Assembly: GCA_028679075.1 (NCBI GenBank)
Contig: JAJRCF010000001.1
Location: forward strand, 62,001 to 126,000
Origin: Methanoregula sp.
GTDB lineage: Archaea; Halobacteriota; Methanomicrobia; Methanomicrobiales; Methanospirillaceae
DNA length: 64,000 bases
Reading direction: 5' to 3'
Below are positions 1 through 8,536 of the stretch, one piece after another; position 1 is the first letter of the stretch; every line of letters starts with the position of its first letter. The position numbers and the translations under genes were made by a program. Under the pieces are notes generated by a model that saw nothing but the letters and a program-made list of their open reading frames with translations, made no database searches and was not told the origin of the DNA.

Positions 1-1342
1 GGGACTGCTGCCACCCGGACAACTTTTCCGTCCATCCCTGCCAGAGGTCCGGGTAGTCCTCTGCGATCATGTGTAATAATGCCATATCACTGGACGGGCA
101 CATGAAGCAACCGATCCGGTCCAGCCGGTGCCGGTACAGGACATTGTACGGCGCCTGCTCCCGCAGGATGTACAGCCAGACATGGAGGGCAGTCCAGTTA
201 TGGATCGGGGCCGCAGAGAGCTGGGCCCGTACGTTCCGGTTCCTCCAGACCCGCTCGCTCTGCGCCCGGGCTGCCGATTCGTACCGCCTCTGGCCAATGA
301 ACGAGAGGCATTCGCCCCACCGTTCCGTGATCAGGTTTAAGACCGGCGTCAGCTTGCAGACCTTGCAGCACCAGCGGGCATTGACCGCGGGCGGTCCCTG
401 CTTTTCGAACGTCTCCCAGAAGGTATTGATGCCGTTCGTGCGGAGCACTTCAAGGCCGTACTTTTCCGAGACTTCCTTCACATTCGCGTACGTCTCCGGG
501 AACTCGAGGCCGGTATCGGCAAAGAGAAGCGGGACCCTGCCCACTGCTTTCATCACCACGAGCAGGGTGGCGAGGCTGTCCTTGCCACCGGAGTACGAGA
601 CATTGGCAACAAGACCGGGGTTCCGTTCCGTAACCGCTTTTATGAACGCGACGGCTTCTGCTTCCGTATTCTCAAGCACGCGGGCATTTGCCAAGACCGC
701 ATCGTCCCATGTGGCTGCGCCGGGCACGATCTGCGATCCGATATTGCGCCGGGTCCGGACCACGGAGCCTTTCCCCATTGTCCGTGCCGTGGCAGCGTCG
801 ACCTTTGCCCGGCCGACACCAATGCAGGTGCCGTCCCGGGCCAGGATGAAAACCTCATCGCCGGCCCGGACCGAGTCCTCAATGGAGACGAGGCCGGGTG
901 CGAGCACGCTCATGCCCTGGTCGCGGATGAACGGGACTGCATCGTCGCTCACAACCACGACCCGTTTTGTGGGGGTGAAGAGCCGGCACGCCTCGGGCCG
1001 GGGCACCGGTTCCCACCGGCGCTCGTCCGGGAAATACCGGATGATGCCGGCAACTCCACCGCCAGCGATCACTTCTTCCATCCGGTCCTTGTCGGGCACC
1101 TTGTTCAGGAGCGCAATATGCCCTTCCGGTATGAGGGGGGCGCCGAAATGTTCCGTATAGATCCGGTTGATCAGCGCAATGTCATCGGGAAATGCCGGGC
1201 GTGCATCTCCCGGGGGCGTGACCGGGACTTCCCGGGTCTCGGCACCGCAGGCACAGCGTTTTGAGAGTACCGGAGTATGGCAGGCATCGCACCAGCGGAG
1301 CAGGATCTTGCCAAGATAGGAGGGGTGCATCTCTCTACCCAT
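1..1342 (-). CDS. PAPS reductase family protein with zinc ribbon and PUA-like domain (3' end outside window)
   Basis: The C-terminus lies outside the window; about 447 codons are visible. Residues 18-32 hold four cysteines (CDAC and CAC) that fit a zinc ribbon. Residues about 95-180 resemble a PUA domain. An ATP-pyrophosphatase loop SGGKDS lies near residue 250, followed by a CCKVCK motif near 323 and CFMC near 414. This order matches methanogen proteins annotated as phosphoadenosine phosphosulfate reductases, but the PUA domain also fits an RNA-modifying or sulfur-transfer role, so the substrate is uncertain. ATG 1342 was chosen; ATG 1330 is also possible. Family confidence is high and reaction confidence low. 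Confidence 0.85.
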   Translation of the reverse strand, partial: MGREMHPSYLGKILLRWCDACHTPVLSKRCACGAETREVPVTPPGDARPAFPDDIALINRIYTEHFGAPLIPEGHIALLNKVPDKDRMEEVIAGGGVAGIIRYFPDERRWEPVPRPEACRLFTPTKRVVVVSDDAVPFIRDQGMSVLAPGLVSIEDSVRAGDEVFILARDGTCIGVGRAKVDAATARTMGKGSVVRTRRNIGSQIVPGAATWDDAVLANARVLENTEAEAVAFIKAVTERNPGLVANVSYSGGKDSLATLLVVMKAVGRVPLLFADTGLEFPETYANVKEVSEKYGLEVLRTNGINTFWETFEKQGPPAVNARWCCKVCKLTPVLNLITERWGECLSFIGQRRYESAARAQSERVWRNRNVRAQLSAAPIHNWTALHVWLYILREQAPYNVLYRHRLDRIGCFMCPSSDMALLHMIAEDYPDLWQGWTEKLSGWQQS

Positions 1343-1456
1343 ACGTGCTCCGGAAATAAAAAATGAGCCGGCGCCCCGGACAATAATCGCTTCACACGCC
1401 GGGAAGGGCGTGTCCGTTGGGGGGATTATTGATAAATACCCATCCTTCACACAGGT

Positions 1457-1726
1457 ATGGTAGACATGATCGATACCTGGCTCTTTGCCGCATTCTGCCT
1501 TGCGCTCCTCACGGTGGGGGCGCTCATCCGCGTGTTCCGCTCAGCGAAACGGGATGACCGGTACCTCGCCGCAATGGTCGCAGTCATGACCGGCGCGGCA
1601 GTGGGACTTACCGTAAGTATCGGCATGGGGACCATCCTCATCCTTGACATCACCATCATCCTTGCACTGCTCTGCTTTGCCGGTATCATTGCAAAGGCGA
1701 AGTTCACCGGGGGTGCCGGAGCATGA
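1457..1726 (+). CDS. MrpF/MnhF-like cation antiporter subunit
   Basis: An 89-residue protein that is almost wholly hydrophobic, with three predicted membrane helices and a short basic stretch (RSAKRDDR) between the first two. Size and pattern match subunit F of multisubunit Na+/H+ antiporters and the related membrane subunits of energy-converting hydrogenases. Its last four bases overlap the ATG of the MrpG-like gene, which implies translational coupling. The large subunits (A, B, C, D) and MrpE are absent on both sides, so its complex must be encoded elsewhere or be reduced. ATG 1466 is an alternative start. Confidence 0.7.
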   Translation: MVDMIDTWLFAAFCLALLTVGALIRVFRSAKRDDRYLAAMVAVMTGAAVGLTVSIGMGTILILDITIILALLCFAGIIAKAKFTGGAGA

Positions 1727-2079
1727 GCTCGCTTGTTGCCGATATCATCATCTGGGCCCTCCTTGCCGGAGGGGTCGGGTTCGTGGCACTCGGCTTTGTG
1801 GGACTCCTGATCTTCCCGGATATAAAGAGCCGGCAGTTCACGGCATCGCGGGCCACGCTGATCGGGATCAGCCTTGTCACAATATCAGCAGTCCTGTACG
1901 GGATCAATGGTTTTCTTGGAGGCGGGGGAGATAGTTATGCGATCCTCGTCATCCACACGGTCTTCCTCTTTGCCATTCTTGCAATTGGCAGCATTGTGAT
2001 CACTCGGATCATCCCGGTCCTGCTCCCGGTTCCGGGTGCTGCCACGGAAACAAAAGATCAGGCGATCACGCAGGAATAA
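1723..2079 (+). CDS. MrpG/MnhG-like cation antiporter subunit
   Basis: A 118-residue membrane protein with three predicted helices. The segment GLLIFPDIKSRQ near residues 25-36 corresponds to the G-x-x-x-FPD-x-x-xR signature of the MrpG family. The C-terminal tail is hydrophilic and acidic. It overlaps the upstream MrpF-like gene by four bases. After its stop the sequence turns into T-rich DNA with no further antiporter genes, so the operon seems to be just these two subunits. Confidence 0.7.
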   Translation: MSSLVADIIIWALLAGGVGFVALGFVGLLIFPDIKSRQFTASRATLIGISLVTISAVLYGINGFLGGGGDSYAILVIHTVFLFAILAIGSIVITRIIPVLLPVPGAATETKDQAITQE

Positions 2080-2184
2080 CCGGATACTTTTTTAATATTT
2101 TTTCCTGCCACGATGTGTGCAGGTGACAGATAAAAAAAAGATTTTTATATTTTTTTGTCTGCAGGGCCAGGTGCCGGCAGAAGA

Positions 2185-2523
2185 TTATTCGGGCTCCACC
2201 GGCTCGGGGATCGGCTCCATGAAACAGAGCACTGCGGCGATCCCGAGGATGATCACGGCCGGCATGTAGAGGAAGAGCAGGTTTAAGGATCCTGCAAGCG
2301 GGACGGAGAGTGTGATGAATACGGCGGCAAAGATGAGCATCCACCCGGCAAACCGCGTCTCCTTGTTTGCAATGGCCGCTCCCATCAGGGCGAGACTGGA
2401 GAACAATGCGGTCTGGACCCCGGAGAGAGTCTGCTCATTGCTGACTGCGGAAAGGATGACGAAGACCGCGGTCAGGATTCCGAGGACTCCGCCGATCAGT
2501 CCCAGAATGAACTGCTTTTTCAT
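2185..2523 (-). CDS. Small four-helix membrane protein, unknown function
   Basis: A 112-residue hydrophobic protein with about four predicted helices and an acidic, proline-rich tail ending PIPEPVEPE. ATG 2523 is preferred because the first helix follows directly (MKKQFILG); an upstream in-frame start would add a hydrophilic, proline-rich segment. I do not recognise the family. It stands alone on the minus strand, facing the MrpFG-like pair. Confidence 0.6.
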   Translation of the reverse strand: MKKQFILGLIGGVLGILTAVFVILSAVSNEQTLSGVQTALFSSLALMGAAIANKETRFAGWMLIFAAVFITLSVPLAGSLNLLFLYMPAVIILGIAAVLCFMEPIPEPVEPE

Positions 2524-2895
2524 AGGTTTACGATGGTTGCAGGGACGAATAAAGGTTGCCGTCCCGGGATCGGGCGGGGGTATTGTTTTTTTGCGGCACA
2601 CGGTATTCCGGCACCCCGCAAAATGCGCGTTCCTCCCCGGAGAATCGGGCCTTAATCAGGAATCTTAATCGTTCATATGCACGTGAATTTAGAAACCGGG
2701 CATTTTACAAAGGATTGCGCATTTCGTGATGTATTGCTTTGATAATCAGTTTTTAGGAAAATAGTGCCAATTTGCATTGAACAAAGTGATGGTTTATAGC
2801 GATTCTATGCCTCAAAACGCCTTTGCGACCAAAATATTTATTAATAGACAAATCCAGAGACAATGTAACCCTTTCCGGTAGGAGGTGGATACCAC
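2524..2895. other. Intergenic region, AT-rich towards its right end
   Basis: This gap of about 370 bases separates a minus-strand membrane-protein gene from a plus-strand basic peptide. The left half is of ordinary composition; the right half (about 2690-2850) is AT-rich and contains the likely promoter of the basic peptide. I see no convincing additional gene in it. Confidence 0.5.
2831..2845 (+). promoter_or_regulatory. TATA-like promoter of the basic peptide gene
   Basis: The stretch AAAATATTTATTAAT ends 50 bases before the ATG at 2896. That leaves room for a leader of roughly 25-30 nt that includes the strong GGAGGT ribosome site at 2881-2886. Confidence 0.45.
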
Positions 2896-2988
2896 ATGGC
2901 AGCAGCAAAGAAGGCGGCAGCTAAGAAGCCGGCAAAGAAAGTAGCAGCAAAGGCCCCCGCGAAGAAGGCGGCACCCAAGAAGAAATAA
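2896..2988 (+). CDS. 30-residue Lys/Ala/Pro-rich basic protein (histone H1 tail-like)
   Basis: A 30-codon gene built only from Ala, Lys, Pro, one Val and the initial Met, with repeated AAKK and PAKK units like the C-terminal tails of histone H1 and bacterial Hc1/AlgP-type proteins. A strong ribosome site GGAGGT lies about nine bases upstream and a TATA-like box further up, so it is probably expressed. Twelve lysines and no acidic residues predict nucleic-acid binding, perhaps chromatin or ribosome association; this is inference. Confidence 0.65.
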   Translation: MAAAKKAAAKKPAKKVAAKAPAKKAAPKKK

Positions 2989-3121
2989 CCTTTGCAGAAT
3001 TACTCGACACTTTTTTTTGAAAAAATATTATTCTGGTTTTCTAAAACGAATACTCGTCTATTCAATTCGTTTTCATGCCGGAATACATGAAGACAAACGT
3101 ATTCACCGGCTGTACATCACA

Positions 3122-3415
3122 TCAGTCCTTCTCTCTTCTCTCCAGGGCATCCAGCCGCTGATCGATGCGGGCGATATCCGCTTTCATTGCCGCAACGGAT
3201 TCGCTGATCCTTCCGGATTCCGCAGGAGATACCCGGGTACCATTTGCGATTTTTTCAACCTGCACCTCCACCCATTTTTTACCATTTGCGATAATCAGAA
3301 AAATAATCGCGACAACCACAACCATCCATACCAGTAAAAGCTGCATGGTCACAATCCCGAAAAATGCAAGGAGCATCCCGAGGATTGTAATAATAATGAG
3401 ACGTTTTTGTTCCAT
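3122..3415 (-). CDS. Small two-helix membrane protein with C-terminal coiled coil
   Basis: A 97-residue protein. Residues about 5-45 form two membrane helices, followed by a basic turn (NGKKW) and a charged C-terminal helix about 60-97 with heptad spacing (AAMKADIARIDQRLDALE) that probably forms a coiled coil. The ATG lies two bases after the corrected stop of the frameshifted gene upstream, so the two are probably cotranslated. Function unknown. Confidence 0.65.
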   Translation of the reverse strand: MEQKRLIIITILGMLLAFFGIVTMQLLLVWMVVVVAIIFLIIANGKKWVEVQVEKIANGTRVSPAESGRISESVAAMKADIARIDQRLDALERREKD

Positions 3416-3417
3416 GA

Positions 3418-4142
3418 TTAACCACTTCTCCGTTTTATCTCTTTTCTACCTGTGAAGACCAGGCCGGCTGCAATGATGGCGATAAAGATACTAAACATCT
3501 GAACGATACGCCCGGCAGGCACGGCATTCGTGACCGGGTAAGAGGGAGATACTCCATCCGGATGACCGCCACCGATTGTGGCGGGACAAATGCCGACAGG
3601 TTCCCACGGTCCGGGATGATTGATGCAGTCATGGACTGGTTCCGTAATGCAGATTTTTCTGCATCTGAAAAGCGGGAAAAATAGTCCGGGCAGACTGTTT
3701 CCAGGTAGGTTCCAACCGATATCTCGTTGCCAGCCAGCGAATTCGAGACGGCGATCATGGATTCACTCATGGTACACTGCCCGGTATAATTCCCCGGGGA
3801 TAGAGGTCGCTGGCCTTCCGGTACCTCCCGGTACCCGGCAATGGCGATGGCAGCGCTGCGTTCACCAAATTGCATGCCTTCATCCGGGTTGCTGAGGTTC
3901 GGCACCCGTACTTTCAGTTTGGAATATCCTTCCCGGATATCCTCCGGCCGGGATTCAAGGTACCCCGGATTCGTAATATCCAGGTATTCTTCTGCCGTCA
4001 CTTCCTGCCCGGCATGCTGCTGTATCCACGAGGTAACGTTTGAAGCGTGATCTCTCTCAGCCTTCTGGACAGCCAGTACAGAGATCGCGGCGACAAGAAT
4101 TATCACGGCAGCCAGTATCAGGATTTTTTTATTCACGTTCAT
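3418..4142 (-). CDS. Membrane-anchored extracytoplasmic protein, interrupted by a one-base frameshift
   Basis: The gene starts at ATG 4142 (MNVNKK, then a signal-anchor helix) and codes an extracytoplasmic domain of about 195 residues with two CxxE/CPDY cysteine regions. Read as is, it ends at 3435 with an atypical tail. If one base is restored near 3545-3552, in the GAGGG/CTCCC run, the tail becomes YPVTNAVPAG plus a membrane helix (MFSIFIAIIAAGLVF) and a basic end, stopping at 3418, two bases before the next gene. That tail looks genuine, so this is a real deletion, a sequencing error or programmed shifting. The family is unknown. Confidence 0.6.
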
Positions 4143-4190
4143 GGATCTTCCTCGCATTTTTACAGATATTCAGGTAATTTCCCCATTTAC

Positions 4191-6332
4191 TCACCCGGGA
4201 TACTCCTTGAATGCGAAAAGGACCCGTTCATCTGCATCGAGCCTGGCAAGGTTCTTCTCCTGCTCCTCTTTATCAGGTTCCATCCGTGAGGTATACTCAA
4301 TATACACCCGTTTCATCGGCGTCAGGTTCATCCCGCTTGCGGAAAGCCTCAGGGTATTTGCCTCAACTGGATTAGCAACTACGAGCGGAATCCTTACCCT
4401 CCCGTTTGTCTGTTTCACTTCCCGCACAAAGTCCCAGTTGTTCTCTATTTCGTAGTTGTATACTCCGCCGACTTCCCGGAGGAGAGAGAAGGTACGGTTG
4501 TAATCTGCATCCGGGATGTCCAGGCAATACCCGTGACTTCCAGATGATTCATAGGCAGGATAAATTTTCAACCGGTAACCAGAGGAAACATAATCGTGAA
4601 CGATTTTATCGATCTCCGCATCGCTCATCGCGGCATCTACATAGAATGCCGAGAACCAGTCCGCCCGTTCATGCCATGCCAGTGTAGACGGCGCAAGAGT
4701 GGGCCGGGGACCCGGTGCCGGGTACACCGGATCGAAGAGTTCCGGAAAAATGGTTGTCTCAGTCTGGAAAATGTATGTCCCGAGCGTGATGACCTCCGGG
4801 CGGGTTAGCGGCCGCTCCCGGGATATACCGGACCGTTCTGCAAACCCGGTCAGGTTCTTCACCTTTTTATCTTCGTTCTCCCATCGTTCGCAGTTGTCGG
4901 CAAAATCTTCGGGTGTTACTTCAGAGAAGATAGAGGGATACGCATCCGTTTCGTTCCCCGGGATTACAGTTCCGGATGAGACTGACAGGGTGTAAGTATC
5001 AACCAGGATCCGGTGGACCTCCCGGGTTACGGGATCATCGGCCTCCAGTATGATCGTAACATTATGGCAGCAGTTGTCCCTGAGTGAATACACCGGGCGC
5101 ACGGAACGTACGGTATCGCCGGGATAGTCATGAGCCGCCGTCTCCCGGGCAACCCGTGTCGCGTTCGCGAGATCATATTCTGAATGGGCGGTTTCCAGCC
5201 CGAACCGGTGCGTGTACAGTCCTTTATTGGCAGTAACAATGATATCGTTGACCGGGACCTCGTCACGTTCGACACCGAAGACGTAATAGAGTTCCCTCCC
5301 TTCGAAGTCCTCGATCACGAACGGGTCTTTCGTGCTCATGCGGGTATTCCGCCATGAACGATCTGCATAACGGTCAGGCCGGTCGGTCACAATGTGCCAG
5401 AGTTTCACGAGCGCATGGTCACGGGAGGTCCCGGCCGGTACCACATTCTCGCTGATCAACCCCTCCGTTACCGGGCGCACCTCGCGTTCATCCGAAGACC
5501 CCGGCGCTCCAGTTTCGGTGTCCGAAGACTCTGCCGTATAGTACTCCTTCAGGATACCCGCACTCTGCTCTGAAAGCGGGGCATGGGGATCGATCCCCCG
5601 GGCCAGTGCATAGTTTAAGATCCGACTTGAGTTTGAGTACTGCACCTGCCACTGCACGCGGCGGTCTGCATAGTCAGTCTCCGGGATCCAGTCGAGGACC
5701 GATTGTGCAACAACATGGCCTTCATAACCGGGAGGAGCCGGGAAGGGAATGATCTGATGGGTATAATCATCGATCACGATCGTCTCCTCGCTGCCGGAGG
5801 ACTTGTTCAGGATCGTAAACATCGTGCCGGTACGGGGATCGCTGTAGAAAACCGTCTTTTTTGCATGGACCGGCCAGCCCGGGTACTGTGCTCCAACAAC
5901 CCGTTCCGCTTCGGTCACGAGAAGGGAGCCGTTCCGTGGCGGGGGAGACTCAAAGATCCGGAACACGCCATGCCCCAGACGTTTGTCTGCCACGGTCCAG
6001 AAGTATCCGGGAACAGTACCGTTGTTCCGCAAGTAAAATTCGTAATATAATGGTGCGCCATTGACATCGTAGATGACAGCGGGCAGGGGATCGAGTGCAG
6101 CCGTAGTCCAGTTCGGGTTCGCAGCGTACGGGCCCTCGATCGCAAAGCCCCAGAAGACGGAGAGGGTCTGGTTGAATGCCGTCATGACCGGAACTGTATC
6201 GGGACCTGCCCCGACGGGAAATTCTTCCGGAAGGGATTGGGATAACGAGAGGTTACGGGACCCCGCACTATCCGTACACCCCGCCCCGATCACCAGCAGC
6301 AAAGCGATCAGGACAAAAGAATATTTTTTCAT
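4191..6332 (-). CDS. Large secreted lipoprotein, unknown function
   Basis: A 713-residue protein with a lipoprotein signal peptide (lipobox VIGAGC, Cys at residue 19) and no other membrane segment, so it should be lipid-anchored outside the membrane. Its repeated segments (VFRIFE, EEYVV/DDYTHQI, VDTYTLSVSSG) recall PepSY/YcdB-like beta modules, but I cannot assign a family. The start has a good ribosome site (GGAAGGAAG). It lies in a run of minus-strand genes for exported proteins, only 17 bases after the preceding gene, suggesting one operon. Confidence 0.7.
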   Translation of the reverse strand: MKKYSFVLIALLLVIGAGCTDSAGSRNLSLSQSLPEEFPVGAGPDTVPVMTAFNQTLSVFWGFAIEGPYAANPNWTTAALDPLPAVIYDVNGAPLYYEFYLRNNGTVPGYFWTVADKRLGHGVFRIFESPPPRNGSLLVTEAERVVGAQYPGWPVHAKKTVFYSDPRTGTMFTILNKSSGSEETIVIDDYTHQIIPFPAPPGYEGHVVAQSVLDWIPETDYADRRVQWQVQYSNSSRILNYALARGIDPHAPLSEQSAGILKEYYTAESSDTETGAPGSSDEREVRPVTEGLISENVVPAGTSRDHALVKLWHIVTDRPDRYADRSWRNTRMSTKDPFVIEDFEGRELYYVFGVERDEVPVNDIIVTANKGLYTHRFGLETAHSEYDLANATRVARETAAHDYPGDTVRSVRPVYSLRDNCCHNVTIILEADDPVTREVHRILVDTYTLSVSSGTVIPGNETDAYPSIFSEVTPEDFADNCERWENEDKKVKNLTGFAERSGISRERPLTRPEVITLGTYIFQTETTIFPELFDPVYPAPGPRPTLAPSTLAWHERADWFSAFYVDAAMSDAEIDKIVHDYVSSGYRLKIYPAYESSGSHGYCLDIPDADYNRTFSLLREVGGVYNYEIENNWDFVREVKQTNGRVRIPLVVANPVEANTLRLSASGMNLTPMKRVYIEYTSRMEPDKEEQEKNLARLDADERVLFAFKEYPG

Positions 6333-6349
6333 GTATCTTCCTTCCTCAT

Positions 6350-7324
6350 TCAGCTACCGCACCCGGTGCTCTCGCGGGAGAGCCACCAGCTCGAACCTGC
6401 CGAGGTCCCATCGTGGACCTGCACGTAAGGCCCGGTGGCGATAAGGTGCGATTGTATCATCCGTTCCGACCCGCGTGCCAGCCTGACCGTATGATTCAGT
6501 CTCCCTATGCTGCCGTCTTCGTTGGTGATCGTGGTCTGCTGCGAACAGAGGGTCCAGGATGGATCGAGTGAATGTGCCGGGCTCGCGACAACGCGTTCGA
6601 CCCGCTGCCCGTACAGTACATAAAATGTTCCTGTTGTCGAGAGTGCGGCAAACGGGGTACCATCGGGCGAGAGATAGATCGCAGCCTGGGTCTTTTTTAC
6701 AATATACAAGGGAGCAGTCCCGTTTTCCGGTGAGGGGAGTGCCAGAAAGACCCGCTTAATGGTGATGTCATAATCCGACGTGAAGTTATAGACGCCCTTC
6801 TGCAGGGCATGCCCGGTGGCGTTGGGCCCCATGCGCCGGTCCCCCACCGGTTCGGGCACCAGGGTACGGGTATGGATCTCTCCACCGGTCTCGAGTATTT
6901 CAGTCATACTCGTACCCTGATCGATGAGAAGGAGCCGTGAGCCCGGAAACTCGTACAGCCCGATAATGGAATCTTCGGTGCCGGTGACGTTTGCCCGGGC
7001 CATGAGACCATCGATGGCCTCCTTGCGAAGGGGATAGTCCAGGATATGCGGCAGGTCCGGCGCCGGCCCCGGTTCACGTACCCCGAATTCATACAGGAAG
7101 CTCGTGGCAAACGCGGGTGTGATCGCACTGGTTATGTTCACCGGGAGGGTATCCGGGCCGCTGGTGCCGACAGGGATGCCGGACCAGGTGCCGGCCGGGA
7201 TAAAATACATATTCGCGACCATATGTGCCGGGTTCAGGACGAGAGTACCAAGCCCTGCAATAAAGATGATACAGATAACAGCGATCAGGATCCAGTTTCG
7301 TTTTTTATTATCCGGAGAATTCAT
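6350..7324 (-). CDS. Membrane-anchored extracytoplasmic protein, unknown function
   Basis: A 324-residue protein with a basic N-terminus, one signal-anchor helix (residues about 11-30) and an extracytoplasmic domain; no C-terminal helix. ATG 7324 is chosen because a purine-rich ribosome site (GAGAGGGAT) precedes it. The domain includes the sequence FAALSTTGTFYVLYG and ends with WWLSRESTGCGS. It sits in the operon-like run of secreted proteins, 17 bases before the large lipoprotein. No recognised family. Confidence 0.6.
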   Translation of the reverse strand: MNSPDNKKRNWILIAVICIIFIAGLGTLVLNPAHMVANMYFIPAGTWSGIPVGTSGPDTLPVNITSAITPAFATSFLYEFGVREPGPAPDLPHILDYPLRKEAIDGLMARANVTGTEDSIIGLYEFPGSRLLLIDQGTSMTEILETGGEIHTRTLVPEPVGDRRMGPNATGHALQKGVYNFTSDYDITIKRVFLALPSPENGTAPLYIVKKTQAAIYLSPDGTPFAALSTTGTFYVLYGQRVERVVASPAHSLDPSWTLCSQQTTITNEDGSIGRLNHTVRLARGSERMIQSHLIATGPYVQVHDGTSAGSSWWLSRESTGCGS

Positions 7325-7392
7325 GAGATCCCTCTCATTTTTCCCGTACTGCAGCAACCGGCAGACAAACCAGAAGACAGAAACCGCATCGC

Positions 7393-8232
7393 TCATCCCC
7401 TCGTGGCATTAATCAGCAGAGGAAAAGGGTCGAGATCAGTTCCCGGTTTAAACCCGTAAAAAATCCAGACCGGGATAACGGTATCCGGTGGGGTCTCCGG
7501 TCCCGGGGCGTACGGGAACCTTGTGTCGAATGCCCTGACATAATACCCGGACTGCACCCGGGTTATGTGGTAACCGTCAAGACTGCTTTGGATAGGTCTG
7601 AGCAGGTCACGGGCCCTGAGTTTTTCCATCGCCTCTTCTGCAGAAATGACCGGAACTTCTCCGGCAGGGGCAAGGGTGCTCCAGTCTTTTGAGATATCCA
7701 ATAGTTCCCCGCCTTCCCCAAGCAGGACCGAAAGCCCGGAATTCATCACCGGGGAACCGTTGACGTACTGGCGGTATATCACCTGCGTGTACTGCGGGTA
7801 CTGCTCCTCAACGGTTTCGGTCATGAGGTTGTATTTTTTCATGAAGACCTGTTCTGTCCGTTCAAGGACCGCATCGGCCGGCAGACCGCCGTACGCAACA
7901 AGGGCTTTCTCTGCAAGCCCGGGTGCTTCCCCAACTGCCGGGATCTCTTTTTTTACCGTTAAGGCCGTGCCGGTGCCGGCAGAGTACTGCTCAACGGATA
8001 CGACACGGTAGAGCGGGACGGTTACCGGGGATGCAGGCAGCAGGACGTCTAGGGTGATCGTGCGGTCGTATGCCGCGAGGTCCGTGGAAGGGCCGGTATT
8101 CACCGGAGGAGACATAGGCACTGCCGGGTGTCCCGGGATCCCGAGCATGCTGATGGTAAAGACCATGCACCCGGCAAGGAATACTGCGATGACGAGCCCG
8201 CTGCCAATGGCGATAAGTTCACGGGCATTCAT
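7393..8232 (-). CDS. Membrane-anchored two-domain protein of the YcdB/PepSY-like type
   Basis: A 279-residue protein: N-terminal anchor or lipoprotein-like signal (VFLAGC), then two alpha/beta modules. The first includes GLPADAV; the second carries YRQYVNGSPVMNSGLSVLLG, the same pattern as VWFGRELNGIPVEGTQL and FNYRRIIQGVPCSNNGF in the proteins at 49330-50313 and 31648-32778, and it ends with VIPVWIFYG. These are therefore distant paralogs. PepSY-like domains often accompany or inhibit extracellular peptidases, but nothing here fixes a function. Start choice is moderate; no clear ribosome site. Confidence 0.6.
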   Translation of the reverse strand: MNARELIAIGSGLVIAVFLAGCMVFTISMLGIPGHPAVPMSPPVNTGPSTDLAAYDRTITLDVLLPASPVTVPLYRVVSVEQYSAGTGTALTVKKEIPAVGEAPGLAEKALVAYGGLPADAVLERTEQVFMKKYNLMTETVEEQYPQYTQVIYRQYVNGSPVMNSGLSVLLGEGGELLDISKDWSTLAPAGEVPVISAEEAMEKLRARDLLRPIQSSLDGYHITRVQSGYYVRAFDTRFPYAPGPETPPDTVIPVWIFYGFKPGTDLDPFPLLINATRG

Positions 8233-8536
8233 GGGAGGCAACGAGACGCTGGCAGGGTACCGGGCCCTGTGACCGTCACACCGGGATGAGCGGAGATTTT
8301 CCGGCATTCACCGGACTCATGCCGGGGTGCCCATGCGGGAATACCGGAAAAGAAGATCGCATCGCCGGGTATCGCGGCGTTTATTTTATAATTCATGTAA
8401 CAACCAAATCCCTGGATCAAAAACCGGTGGAATTTTATTATATATATAATTTCTAGACATTTACTCGACCGATGAATCAGGAAAACTGGAAAATTACGGG
8501 AGAGGTGACCTGACCGGTCCCGTACACGTCCCTGCA

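Noticed and set aside
69-1160. Long plus-strand reading frame of 363 codons
   Set aside because: It is antisense to the PAPS-reductase family gene, has a Ser/Arg/Thr-rich composition typical of reverse-strand GC-rich DNA and no motifs.
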